Made by a program: the position numbers and the translations under genes. A stretch of 64,000 nt of DNA, from the NCBI GenBank assembly GCA_002189035.1, contig NEEC01000002.1, forward strand, positions 5,665,001 through 5,729,000, in the 5' to 3' direction. This document shows, piece by piece, positions 33,393 through 44,574 of the stretch (its first letter is position 1; the number at the start of each line of letters is the position of its first letter). The notes beneath the pieces were generated by a model. It searched no databases, was not told the DNA's origin, and saw nothing but the letters and a program-made list of their open reading frames with translations. Source of the stretch: Utricularia gibba (taxonomy: Eukaryota > Streptophyta > Magnoliopsida > Lamiales > Lentibulariaceae).

Positions 33393-35615
33393 TCAAGTTG
33401 GAACTGGACGAGGTAGCCTCTTCCCAATTTCCTGTCAATCAATCGTGAAAGAAAGATCAAACCCATTTGCTACAATTTTTTTAAAAAACTACGCACAATT
33501 TTACTGACTAATGAGGTAAACATTGCAGGTTTCGAGAATTACAACTCAGAGTCCATTCACTGAGTTACAAACTTGTATGATCGTAAAAATAAAAACAGAA
33601 TAAGCAGACCGTAGAAACCCACTAATGAGGGAACTATTTTCGGGTTTTCAAAAATCACATCCAACGTTCTTTCATTAAGAGGTAGTACAGGAACTTCGAG
33701 TCTCAGAAATTATGTTTAAACAAACTACTTGGAAGAGCTTGAGACAAAGAAGTTGAGATAGAGGAACATGATACCTCAAAAAGCTTATTGATGTTATCTG
33801 CTGTCTTTGCAGACGTCTCAATGAAAAACATCCCATTCTTTTCGGCATACTCAATTCCATCCTTGAGAAATCAAATGTTTAGCAAAGAAAATAAAAATAA
33901 GGGATTCAGCACAAGACCAGCAAACTGATTCATGTCCTTACGTTTACTTGCACTTCTCGTTTTTCATGAAGATCAGCTTTATTGCCAACTAAAGCCATAA
34001 CAATATCAGGGCTTCCATGCTTCTGCAGTTCCTGAAAAAATTCAAGCATTCAAAAGTTCAAGAAGCTCTTAATATACAGTGGAGCAAGTATAATACCAAA
34101 AGCATCTGATATATACTCGGAGGTTGACTATCAATAATTCCAAAAGTACACTTTTTTATTTCGCTGATGCATAAGAAAAAGAATCCCGTTCTGGATGCGC
34201 ACACAACATTCATAAAAAAAATGCTGACGAGAATACAACCAAGAGATCAATTGCCTACCTTAACCCAGTACTGAGCCTTTGCGAATGAATCTGGACTAGT
34301 GATATCATACACAATAATAGCAACAGCAGCACCCCTGTAGTACAATGGAGCCAGAGCTGCATACCTGCCCAGATGAAGAAGAGTTCAAGGTTTAAGGCTC
34401 GTGCATATCAAATTAAAAGCTTGATAAACCGGAATACAGAGATGGCTTATTGGCACTTGGAATATAAGATACTAGAAACTGCAAGTTCTCTATAAGTCGT
34501 GATAAGCATACTACCTTTCTTGCCCGGCCGTGTCCCATATTTCAAATTTCACGGTAGTTGAATCCTGTAAAGCTATTGTCTGAGATAAAAATGACGCTCC
34601 AATGGTAACCTGAAATGCTCATCAAGATCACAAAAAAAGGGAAGCCCATTAAAATATGTCACACTATACATGATACGATTTCCTTTTTCTTACAGCACGC
34701 ACAATACTACATCCTTACTTTAGATGTTGGATCAAACTGGCCACGGACAAATTGGAGAACAATACAACTCTTTCCCACACCGGAATCACCTAGAATCACC
34801 AACTGCATATGAGCAAGTTGACGTTTTATCAGATTATCAAACTCTTTTTCTCACAATATTTTCACTACGAAACAAATGGAAGCACGTAAAGAAGGCACGT
34901 AAGGCACAACTTATGAAGTAAAAATTGTAACCTGTCTCCATGATGGCCAAAAGGAAAAAGACGTCTTCGCTTTTATTTCTTATATAGCATATTCAATGTC
35001 GGCAATAACACATAGCGCTGATACTGATTAACATTAGATAAGAGATGGCAGCTCATAACCTATGGAATTCGAGCAAAATTTTGAAGCAACAAACTGGGTG
35101 TTTCTTTTAAACATACAAACAAAAATGTTTTTAATTTGATGCTTTCCCTAACAACCGAATAACCTACTTTCACATTTAGAAGGAATAGAGTGTAGGAAAA
35201 TAAACGAAAAAAAAAAACATTATATCTTACAAACTAGTATAACAGAATTGCAACACAAGGGAAAGCATTCTAGGAAGCGTCAGGTTCTTTACCTTAACAC
35301 GAAGATTTTTGGTATCATTCAAGGTTCCATTTTCTGGATTAGCAATACCAGGGAGCCTCCCAGAATTTCTATCTGAAATCAACAGAAAGGTACTCTCCTG
35401 AGTAATGGAAAAATAACAAACTCAAACAAATTTGGGTGATTTTCCCAATCGAGAAGGGTCGTTCAAGCATCTCATCGCTGAAACGAGTGAATCCATGTGA
35501 CAGAAAGATGCTTGTGATTTGAACAAAAAAATAAAGAAACGGGATCAAAGCATTCACACACAAAATTGAACCCTAGAAGCTGAAACTGACCTGGAACCGA
35601 CGAAGAGCAACCCAT
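33393..35615 (-). CDS. RABF1: ARA6/RABF1-type Rab GTPase
   Basis: Eight exons on the minus strand: 35615-35591, 35372-35293, 34802-34719, 34609-34515, 34364-34259, 34031-33942, 33861-33775, 33431-33393, giving 201 residues. Phases agree throughout. Nucleotide-binding motifs: GDSGVGKS (40-47), WDTAGQE (88-94), NKAD (147-150) and ETSAK (175-179). The protein begins MGCSSSVP, with Gly2 and Cys3 available for myristoylation and palmitoylation, and ends KRLPRPVPT without C-terminal prenylation cysteines. That combination is the hallmark of plant-unique ARA6/RABF1, which acts in endosome/multivesicular-body traffic and fusion with the plasma membrane. Donors are GT, and one acceptor is AAG (33862-33864). 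Confidence 0.97.
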
Positions 35616-36093
35616 TATCCAATGATCGGCAACTTATAAGGCTATCAATCCTACTAATCAGCAAATCGTTATCAAAATGTCGTGGGGCACTACAAATGAT
35701 CGGGAACGAAAACCGTAATGCGTGCGAGTGCTCCAGGATCGGGTTCTCCTTTTTAGACCAAAACGTGTACTTTTCCAGAAAACAGCAAAAAGAAAAACAG
35801 AACAAAGAATTGGCATGCCGTTTACCGAGGGTTTAGCCAACCAAGGCCCAAATCCTTCCTGAGCCCATGGCATTGTTTCTTTTTTTTTTCATTTTGGTGA
35901 AAAAAAAGCAATGTAAAAAGAATACACAATAAAAAAAACTACGGAAACTAATTCTTAAGTATCATTCATATAATATCAGTGCCTTTTCTGCAAATTAAAT
36001 CTTTCGAAATGATTTTGCTTAATTTTTGTAAATTTCAATCTTAGAAAATTAGACATTCATATTTTACGATTAATTTTATCTATTAATTAATAA

Positions 36094-36128
<35 letters not shown>

Positions 36129-36933
36129 CACCCTTAATACATTTCAAAAATATATTTATATTATCATATTAAATTATAAAATAATTTATTCAATTAAATT
36201 TTATCATATACTATTTAATACGTTGAAATCTATGATATAATTTTATACTATATATATAACAGTTTTATAATCTAAAAATTAAATTTATTTATAGAATTTT
36301 AAAACTGATTTTATTTTATATAATTTGAATACAAAATTAAAAAAATAACACATCTCAGAATAAATTTATGTTTGAGAAAAGCATTTGATAATCACATTTA
36401 TTATTAAATAGCGAGAATTTTTTTCAAAAAAAAATATAACTTTAATTTTTATTTTATTAAAATCATTTCTAGAAAGTTTATTTTTGAGAACCAACACTAA
36501 ACAAAGCTTAAATTATATAACCCTGGCTTTTAAAAATCTTTTTAAATGTGAAACCCATATTTGTCTGGAATAAAATAGAAACGACCAGACCTTTTTTAAA
36601 AAAAAATTAAATTTTTGGTTCATGTTCAAAGCAAAATAACATATTGCGGTTGCCTTTTTAATTACTTTTACTGTTTTATACGAATATTTAAAATGAATTA
36701 AGACGAATAGGGTTGGTCTTGTCCTTGCCCAGACACCTCCTTCGGACAAGAAGGGATTGTGAGTAGTATGAAGTAGACTTAAATACCTAGTCAAAGCTCA
36801 TCGTTTAATGCCCCAGTTCCACTCCTATCCATCGCAAATCCAATTAATGCCCTAGCCATTGAACTTTTTTTTTCTTTTTTTTTTTTGTATTTTGGTTTGA
36901 GATGCAATGGCAAGAAGAATGATGCATCTGGGC
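35616..36933. other. ARA6 upstream region and AT-rich spacer
   Basis: The first 250 bases should contain the ARA6 promoter and leader. The rest is very AT-rich with a palindromic microsatellite, and I see no gene. Confidence 0.45.
36091..36128. repeat. Palindromic AAT/ATT microsatellite
   Basis: An (AAT)n run turns into (ATT)n, so the tract can fold back on itself. It sits in AT-rich intergenic DNA upstream of ARA6. Confidence 0.9.
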
Positions 36934-38027
36934 TTAAACAGTCGGGTAGGATGCGTCCATGGCAATGCCGCACTTGCCTTCAGGGCCATCGAGGTTTCTG
37001 GGGAGCAAGACGTAGCCGTCGGATCCCCAGTCGGTGCCCATGAGTTCTTCACAATCCAGTATTGAGTGCCGTCGTTGGCTTTCCCGTACCCGACAACGGT
37101 CACGCCGTGATCCAGATCCTTGCCACAGGTTCCTGTGAAGACTCCACTGGAATATAGCTGGAAGTCTCTTCCGCTCGCGTCGATGGCCACCGACACCGGC
37201 TGGTTCGCCACCGCCTGCATCAGCGCGGCCTCGTTGTTCTCCGGAACCTCTTCGTAACCGGTGATGGTTGCTGCCACCATAGAGGCTATCAGTATGTTAC
37301 AGAATGATTGCGTGCCGGTGTAGGGGTAGGCGGATTCCGCGGTGATCCCGAATCTTTGGATGTATTGGAAGCCGTTGATCATTCGGCCGCCGTTGCAGCC
37401 GTAGTCCTGTGTTTCGCAGTTGAGCAGCTCTTCCTCCGACAAGGTCACCAGGTTGCCTGTTTTTATCTTGTAGATCCCCTCCACTGCCGCCACCGTCGAG
37501 AAAGCCCAGCAACAACCTACGCAGGAGACGAAGCTTTTTTTCATTTTTAACGATCCACCCACCACTGGTTAGCATCATCTTTACACTAATTTTTTTCTTA
37601 CCGCACCTCCCCTGGTCCTTGACCGGAGTAACGGCTCCCGATTCTCTCCAATCTACGCTCGCCGGAAGCGTCGCCGCCCAAGGCTCTCAGTCCAGGAAGC
37701 TCTCTTCCTTGTCACATTGGGCATTCTCTTGTACCCGTTCATGGAAGCTCGAAACTCCTCGTTCGTAAGATCCGCAAACTTGTTTGCAGCAAGCTTGTAA
37801 GGGCGCCCGGCTGCGTTAACGGAGTTAATGTACTCCACGTTACGCTTAAAGATAGCAAACCTCTGAGCCTTTTCAGCATCGTCCCTGTAGACGCGGCTGT
37901 GTTTAGCCATCCACCCCTCGTGCATTCTCATCATCCCGACGTCCAGAGTTCCCCCTCCGGCGTCCGCATTGTACGGAAGCGTGACCAGGAGCAGGACCAA
38001 GAAAGCGAGAAATAACTTGGACCCCAT
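36934..38027 (-). pseudogene. SAG12-like papain-family protease pseudogene with two frameshifts
   Basis: Two exons, 38027-37602 and 37516-36934, with an 85-base GT-AG intron at the usual position beside the active-site Cys. It starts with a signal peptide MGSKLFLAFLVLLLVTLPYNADA. The inhibitory propeptide has MHEGWMAKHSRVYRDDAEKA and LAANKFADLTNEEF. One base appears missing near 37678-37690, so the propeptide frame stops before the mature domain (LPASVDWRESGAVTP in another frame). A second base is missing near 37036-37039, after YWIVKNSW, shifting the last 35 residues. The catalytic Cys (CCWAF), His (LDHGVTVVGYG) and Asn (KNSW) codons all remain. It is a close relative of the gene at 43499-44574. 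Confidence 0.85.
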
Positions 38028-40579
38028 TCCAAGCACAAGATGCAGGATGCACTGGACCGGAATTTATAGAGCTCCATGGTGCAGGAAGTCCGGCGAGGCT
38101 AAAACAGTCATTCTTCAGTTACGTAGTCCGAAGTTGGGGTACCGTACTCAAAAGGTTCATTCCATGACTCGTTCGCTAGTAATTACGCTATTTAATACCC
38201 TAATTATAGGTAAAACTTCGATGCCTTACTCTTTAGTCCTAAGGATAATCCATTCAATTCATTCCATGAACACGCCCTCTGTTAATCCAGTCAATAGGTA
38301 TTGTATTTTTATACTGCAATACACAAAATAACAAAAAAATTAGAAAAAAATTGTAAAAATTAAGCTCTAGATTGAAACATATAGTCTCAATGCAGCAACA
38401 ATTTGTTATATACCCAATTCGAAAAATTTTCGGGTTTGACATAAGAAAATTTTAGATGAAAATGATAAATTTTAAAAAATATTTCATTTCAAAAGAAAAT
38501 CCCAAATGTGAAATATTGCAAAGTTAAGATTGCCCAATTCTCAAGGGAAAGAGTAATAGGGGTTGATATTCTTGATGCATTAATCTCTTTTTTTAAAATT
38601 GAAAATATATTTATTTGAAATTAAAATATATTTAATACATAGGGTTACGTTAGGTTAGATGTATAGAAATATTTGAATTTAAATTATATAGAAGGTTTAG
38701 AAAAAAATATTTCTTTGGTTAAGATTTAAAATTATCTAAATTTAAATTGTACATTCATATTAGTTATTCTCATATGTTAAAATTAAATACTAAAAATGAT
38801 CGATTTTATCACATATATAGGGTGCATAATTCTAATATATATTAGTAAAACATTTTATTAATTTAACATAGATGGATACCCATCCGGCGGAGACCTAACA
38901 AAAGTACAAAACATTATGACGCGTCGTGAAGTTCTTATTACAAAAATCAACATGATTTACAAAAGGGAGATATACCATTCATACTTTATTTGTTGTGGAC
39001 TTTAAAAGTCAACGCAAGATTAATTTATTCAAAGTGATTTTTTAATTTATATTTGAAAATGCTTGATGAATCTAAATCCATGATTTTTTTAAATTCAAGT
39101 TAATAGTTTATGCAAAAATAATAATAATGATTAAAAATATTAAATTTAGATAAGGAAAAATGGGATTATTGGAAAGCAAATTATTAAAATGATAATGAAA
39201 ATTCAAAATAAATATAATGGTTGATTTTTCATTAATTTGTTGAAAAATTTGTTGTTTTTTAAATTTAATGAATGATTTTATATCATTTATTTTTACCTAA
39301 TTTATACTTCAATTTTTCATTATTTTCAATTGATTTTTATTTTTTTTAAATTATCATTCTAAATGATTAAATAGCTTATGTTTTTTTACATAAATATTAA
39401 TTTCTTATTTTGAGAATGAAAATAAGATATTTTGTTGTTATATATTTTTGAATTATTAACTTCCTAATGCAATTAGTTAGTAAGTCGAGAGGAGAGAAGA
39501 AGGAAAGAAGTCATCGTTTCATAATGTCCTCAAAGATTGGGTGAAAACAGTGTTGTGGGGTAATAAGGTTAGGTAAACGGTAATAAAAAACTAGGTAAAA
39601 ATTCTAAATAAATGTGTGGCGGTCGCTTGGGGATGTTTGACATTAACACTACAATTCGCAAAATATTCTAACATTTTAAAAATACCTCGCATACATTTTT
39701 CATTAGTCCTAAATCTAGATTAAATTATTTTTATAGTGGATTGAATCAAAATTATTTATTTTTTAAAACGTTTAAAAAATTAAAATTATTGTTTAGATGA
39801 GTTAAATCCATTCTTTGTTCATTTATGGATTTAGATTGAGCCCATCAAAGTTTGACCCATAATTTTAAAATATTGCCATATTAATTTAGCCCTATTATAA
39901 TCATTTACATTTGAGGAATAAAAAAATAGTATTATAAACAATTCATTATTTAAAACAGTTTAATGCTAATTTTTAAAACGCCTTAGCTAAAATAAAATAT
40001 TTGGCTAAGAGAATGGCGGCTCCCTGAAGACAACGCATTTGGGTCCATAACACCATTTAAGTAGATAGTATTTATCCAAATAATGTAATTGGATCCAAAA
40101 AAAAGTATAGTTCATTCCAACTATTTGAAAGTCTCCACCATTTCAAAATGAAAAAAAAAAATCTTTATGAAGTTAAATCTAATTATCATACTTTAATTTC
40201 TATAATCAATTTTACCTTTTTCCAATTGATTATCCTCTTTTGAGTGTGCGAAGAAAATGGTCAATATATGTAAAAAAAAAAAAAATTGATCATATTGTAT
40301 GAGGGATAAATACATGATCCCATGCTCGGCCACCATCAACGAGGTCGCTCATGTATGATTGCATGCATACAATAGTAGAAACATTTTATTGGATATGCCA
40401 AATTTTGAACATTTATATAAAAAAGGAATTAAATATATCATTTTTACAAAATATATTAATTTTTTAATTCTATCAAGTGACATTTACTCAGAATGTAAAA
40501 CGATTTTCGTTTATTATTACACGATCACTTTTGTAATTTTTAAGATTTTTACATTGGGCATGTTTAATTGCCCTTAAAT
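38028..40579. other. AT-rich intergenic spacer
   Basis: About 2.5 kb, strongly AT-rich, with many short T and A runs. I see no coding pattern, repeat end or RNA gene. The right end should hold the glycosyltransferase 3' UTR. Confidence 0.4.
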
Positions 40580-42007
40580 TTAGTACGGGGAAAGTGCCAA
40601 GAAATCTTCGATAAATCGGCCCAAGAAATGATCCGACGGTTCCTGTTTCAGCAGCGTTTTCCTACTCTTGGCTTTCAAATCTCTGACTTTGACTCGGATC
40701 GGATTTTCCAAATCCATCAGCTCAGTGATCGCAGTCCTGATTCTCTCCGCCGGAATAACCGTGCCGGAGTCACGGTGGTAATCGATCTTAATCTCCACGG
40801 CTATCTCGAATTCCATCACCAGCTGAAACGCGTTCGCCTGTTGTTCTGCTGCCAGGGGCCACGTCGCCATCGGAACACCGAACCAGACGCTTTCCAGGGT
40901 TGAATTCCACCCACAATGAGAAACGAAGCCTCCCACCGCGGGATGGGCTAAAATCGCCATCTGCGGCGCCCAACCGATGACTTTTCCCCTGCCCTTTGTT
41001 CTATCTAAAAACCCATCCGGTAGAACCTCGCCGTGGTTCTCGTACTCAGACGGGAACCCCAACCGCCCTCCCGGCGGCGGCCTTCTTAGAGTCCATAAAA
41101 ATCGGTGACCGCTTATCTCGAGTCCGGCGGCGATTTCCTTCACCTGTTCTTCTGGGAAGGCGCCGCGCGTGCCGAAACAGAGGAACACGACGGAAGAGTC
41201 TGGTTGCTCGTCGAGCCAATTGATGATTTCATTGTATTCTTTACTGGATCTCTCACCTTCATCGGGACCGTTCTGGAGAATAGGCCCGACGGGGTAGAAC
41301 GGCGGGAGTTCACGGTCATCCCAGAGTCCCTGAATTGCGTAGGGCTCAAAATCGACGAACGTGTTACCCAAAATTCCTCTGCATCTTCTGACTACTGTTA
41401 TCATATCAAAAAACATTGAACTCGTTTCCTTGTGAAAGACCATGCTCGGCCAAACGGCTGACGGAACTGGCGTTTTGTACCCCGGAATCGCCATCGACTC
41501 CGAGGAATTCTGGTATTTCATCACCCCATCTCCGAGGGCGTGAATATGAAACATAAACCCAAGAACAGCGGCGCTACAGGTGAAAAAAACGTAAGTTGGG
41601 ATACCCAATTCATCGGCAATATCAACAATCGATGTGCAAATCGTATCAATCACGAATCCCACCGGAGACTTAGTTTCCCGGCCGCCCACTATCTCAGCTA
41701 CGGTGTCTCTGAGAACGGGCTTCTGGTTCTCAACGAACTTCATGATGAAAGATGGCCCCATTTGATTGGGCGTTTCCGCATCGTTCGGAGGGACATCGAT
41801 GAAGTTGACCCGGGAATTGGATGAGGAATTGCTGGTGTAAGAAGATAGAGAGATGTTGGTTTCCAGGGGCAGTTTCATCACGAGAACGGCGACTTCGAGG
41901 GTGTGGTCGCGCTCGGCGAGGAGCTCCGCCACCTTCACGGCGGGGACGAGATGACTCATGGTCGGAAACGGGATGAAGAGCAAAGTTCCTCTCTTGGCCG
42001 GGGACAT
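40580..42007 (-). CDS. UDP-glycosyltransferase, UGT71/72/88-like (group E)
   Basis: One exon of 475 codons, a typical length for plant family 1 glycosyltransferases. The N-terminus LLFIPFPTMSHLVPAVKVAE holds the catalytic His19. The C-terminal PSPG box runs WAPQMAILAHPAVGGFVSH, CGWNSTLESVWFGVPMATWP, LAAEQQ; the final Gln is usual for UDP-glucose donors. It would transfer a sugar to a small acceptor, such as a phenolic or terpenoid, in the cytosol; the acceptor cannot be read from sequence. The short linker and FGTRGAFPEEQVKEIAAGLE fit group E (UGT71/72/88). No introns or frame defects. It lies between the two SAG12-like protease copies, about 2.5 kb from one and 1.5 kb from the other. Confidence 0.95.
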   Translation of the reverse strand: MSPAKRGTLLFIPFPTMSHLVPAVKVAELLAERDHTLEVAVLVMKLPLETNISLSSYTSNSSSNSRVNFIDVPPNDAETPNQMGPSFIMKFVENQKPVLRDTVAEIVGGRETKSPVGFVIDTICTSIVDIADELGIPTYVFFTCSAAVLGFMFHIHALGDGVMKYQNSSESMAIPGYKTPVPSAVWPSMVFHKETSSMFFDMITVVRRCRGILGNTFVDFEPYAIQGLWDDRELPPFYPVGPILQNGPDEGERSSKEYNEIINWLDEQPDSSVVFLCFGTRGAFPEEQVKEIAAGLEISGHRFLWTLRRPPPGGRLGFPSEYENHGEVLPDGFLDRTKGRGKVIGWAPQMAILAHPAVGGFVSHCGWNSTLESVWFGVPMATWPLAAEQQANAFQLVMEFEIAVEIKIDYHRDSGTVIPAERIRTAITELMDLENPIRVKVRDLKAKSRKTLLKQEPSDHFLGRFIEDFLALSPY

Positions 42008-42881
42008 TTTCTTTGCTTCGTTTTCCGGCGACCACGGTTGGACTTGGAGGTGAATGCGGTGGGGGTGACTACTGTTGAATCAGGTGTATCCGTCGACCTT
42101 CAACAGGATATACTTCAGAGTTCAGATGTCTTGGAGCTCACAACACTTGACCAAATTCATCTTCCTTCTGGAAGATAACGACTGATCTTGTACCTATTCC
42201 ACTCATCTGAAATGATGCAAATGCAATCTTCCAAAACCAGGATACTGTCAAAAAAGTCCCAAATTCAATATGAAATACATATTTTTTTTATCAAAAAAAT
42301 ATGCTTTTTAATTTTGTAACAATAAAAATTATTAAAAGTAACTAATTACGAATAAAAAATGCAAATAATATTTACCTATTTTTGAAAATTTAACCAATTT
42401 TACTTTTGACTTCCTCAAGTTAATTATGGTCATAATATTATGGATTCAGGGCCGGATTGCTATACTTTGGCTTTATTTTACTAAATTATGCATTATTTAT
42501 TTCATGAATTTAAATAAATTTTAAGATTGTGATATTTTTTTTTCAATATGATGAAATGAGATTTATTTATGTTGAAAGTAAGTATCAAGTAAACACATGT
42601 AAAGTTCAAATATGCAATCAAATTGAATCACATGAAAAAAATCTAAACTCAACGAATCGGTAGTAATATACAATCTATTATATATTTGAATATTTAGTAA
42701 TATGGATCAATTTCATTTTTCGATATGGTATTGTTTGTTATAATAATTTAAACTTGTGTCATTCTTATTTTATTTAATTCCAATTGTTTTGTCAGCTAAT
42801 TAAATATGTTATAAAAATTAATTTCTCTATATCAATTTTATCTAAATCTTAAACTCTTTTTTTATCGATAAAGCAGTCCTC
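42008..42881. other. Upstream region of the glycosyltransferase gene
   Basis: The first 200 bases (42008-42210) are less AT-rich and probably hold the promoter or leader. The rest is AT-rich without visible genes. Confidence 0.4.
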
Positions 42882-43445
42882 TAGAGCTGCTACCGTTTCT
42901 AAACTGATTGGTTTCAGTTCGGAACCATACAATTTTTTGAAACCGTCATTTCGTACCGTAATTTACTGTTGACTTCAGTTCCGATTTTGGTTTGAACTAG
43001 ATTTTTAAACCTTCAATCAAACTAAAATCAAGATAAAAAAACGTTGAACTGAATCAAAACCAACTGTTTTTTAGAGATTAATTTTCAGGTACTTATATAA
43101 ATCATTAACACATCGTTTTTTTAGAAGATTCTCTAAGCTTCTAATAAAGATTGTTAAGATTATTAAAAAATGATCATGAGAATAGAAAATATTTTTTGGG
43201 TACTCATATGAGTCATTTGGAAAACACATAATTTTTTGAAATATTTTTTCAAGAATCCATAAAACCTGTTAAGAATGATTGGAACCATTAAAAAATGAAA
43301 CCCAATGGTTTGTGAACCGTTGGTTCTGTCTGTTTCGCGTGGATTGGAATGGCAATTTATTGGTTTGCAATATCTCGAACCGACCTGAAATGGTACGGAA
43401 CCGGAACAGCATGAACACTCAGATGCCGAACCGATTACAACTCTA
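42882..43445. repeat. Candidate non-autonomous hAT-type element
   Basis: The left end TAGAGCTGCTACCG and the reverse of the right end TAGAGTTGTAATCGG are similar imperfect inverted termini. Internally, GGTTCGG/CCGAACC-like words recur in both orientations, as in many plant hAT-type MITEs. I see no matching 8-bp target duplication, so boundaries and class are tentative. Confidence 0.45.
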
Positions 43446-43498
43446 TTTTGATTGTTGGAGTCACCTGGATTTTATTGCATGTTCTTGCTTTGAAGCAT

Positions 43499-44574
43499 CT
43501 AGACAACGGGAAAGCTAGGATCCATGTTGATTCCACACAGTCCTCTATTGCTACTGACGCCTCTCTGCATATAGATATAGCCACCCGATCCCCAAGAGCT
43601 TCCCCATGAATTCTTCACTATCCAATACGGCGTTCCGGTAGCGCTGGTTCCATATCCAACGACGGTTACTCCGTGATCCAGGTTCGTCGAGCACTGCCCT
43701 GTGAAAACTCCACTTGAATAGAACTGAAAGCTCCTTCCACTTGCTTCGATCGCCACGGACACGGGCTGATTCGCTACTGCTGCCATCAACGCGGCCTCAT
43801 TGTTTGAGGGAACGTCGAAGAAGCCACTGATGACTGCCGCCAGCTGACGAGCTCTTACGGTATTGCACGGTGATTGTGTACCGGTGTATGGGTAGTTGGA
43901 TTCGGTTGTGATGCCGTTAAGTCGTATGTAATTGAATGCGTTCTGCATTGCGCCGCCGTTGCACCCGCTGTTTGATCTGTCGCAGCTTACGAGTGACTGC
44001 TCGGAGAAGGAAAGTAGTTTCCCTCTTCTGATCTTCCACGCGCCCTCAAGGGCTGCCACGGCCGAGAAAGCCCAGCAGCAGCCTACATCATGCACAGTAA
44101 AATGAGTATCCAAAACAAAACATTTCGTGCTTTGGGAGAAACACAGATTTATTGCTTACCACAGCTGCCTTGGTTCTTGACGGGAGTGACAGCCCCAGCT
44201 GCTCTCCAATCGACGCTCGAGGGAAGTTGCGTTAGAGAGACGTTTGCTTCACGAAGGGTTGCCGTTTTTCGCGTGCTCGGTTTCACATATTTGTTCACAG
44301 AAGCACGAAATTCCTCGTTGGTGAGATCAGCAAACTGGTTGACGCCCAGCTTGTAACTCAACCCTGCTGCATTAACAGAATTGATGTACTCCACATTGTT
44401 CTTGAAAATCTCACGTCTCATGGCCTTTTCTTCTTTGCTACTGTAGACACGTCCATATTTCGCCATCCACCCTTCGTGCATTTCGCTAACCTCCACATCC
44501 CCGAGCCCGGCTGCATCCGCTGCCATTAGAATCGGCAGCAGAAGCATCGCAGCAGAAACAAACTTCAGCATCAT
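43499..44574 (-). CDS. SAG12-like papain-family cysteine protease
   Basis: Two exons, 44574-44160 and 44082-43499, with a 77-base GT-AG intron, about 332 residues. Signal peptide MMLKFVSAAMLLLPILMAADA. Inhibitor propeptide with the ERFNIN-like stretch EEKAMRREIFKNNVEYINSV and GVNQFADLTNEEF. Mature enzyme starts near LPSSVDWRAAGAVTP. The active site reads QGSCGCCWAFS (catalytic Cys141), LDHGVTVVGYG (His) and VKNSWG (Asn), all intact. It should be a secreted or vacuolar thiol protease; family members act in senescence and nutrient recycling, but the role here is an inference. It is paralogous to the broken copy at 36934-38027, with the same intron position. A second ATG two codons upstream of LKF exists; I use the outer one. 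Confidence 0.95.

Noticed and set aside
36091-36128. Palindromic AAT/ATT tract as a CRISPR-like or RNA hairpin
   Set aside because: Simple microsatellite; no spacer structure or flanking gene.
37297-37578. Alternative frame across the protease pseudogene
   Set aside because: No domain; the correct frame shows all protease motifs.
41105-41419. Plus-strand ORFs inside the glycosyltransferase
   Set aside because: Antisense frames created by the GC-rich coding strand.
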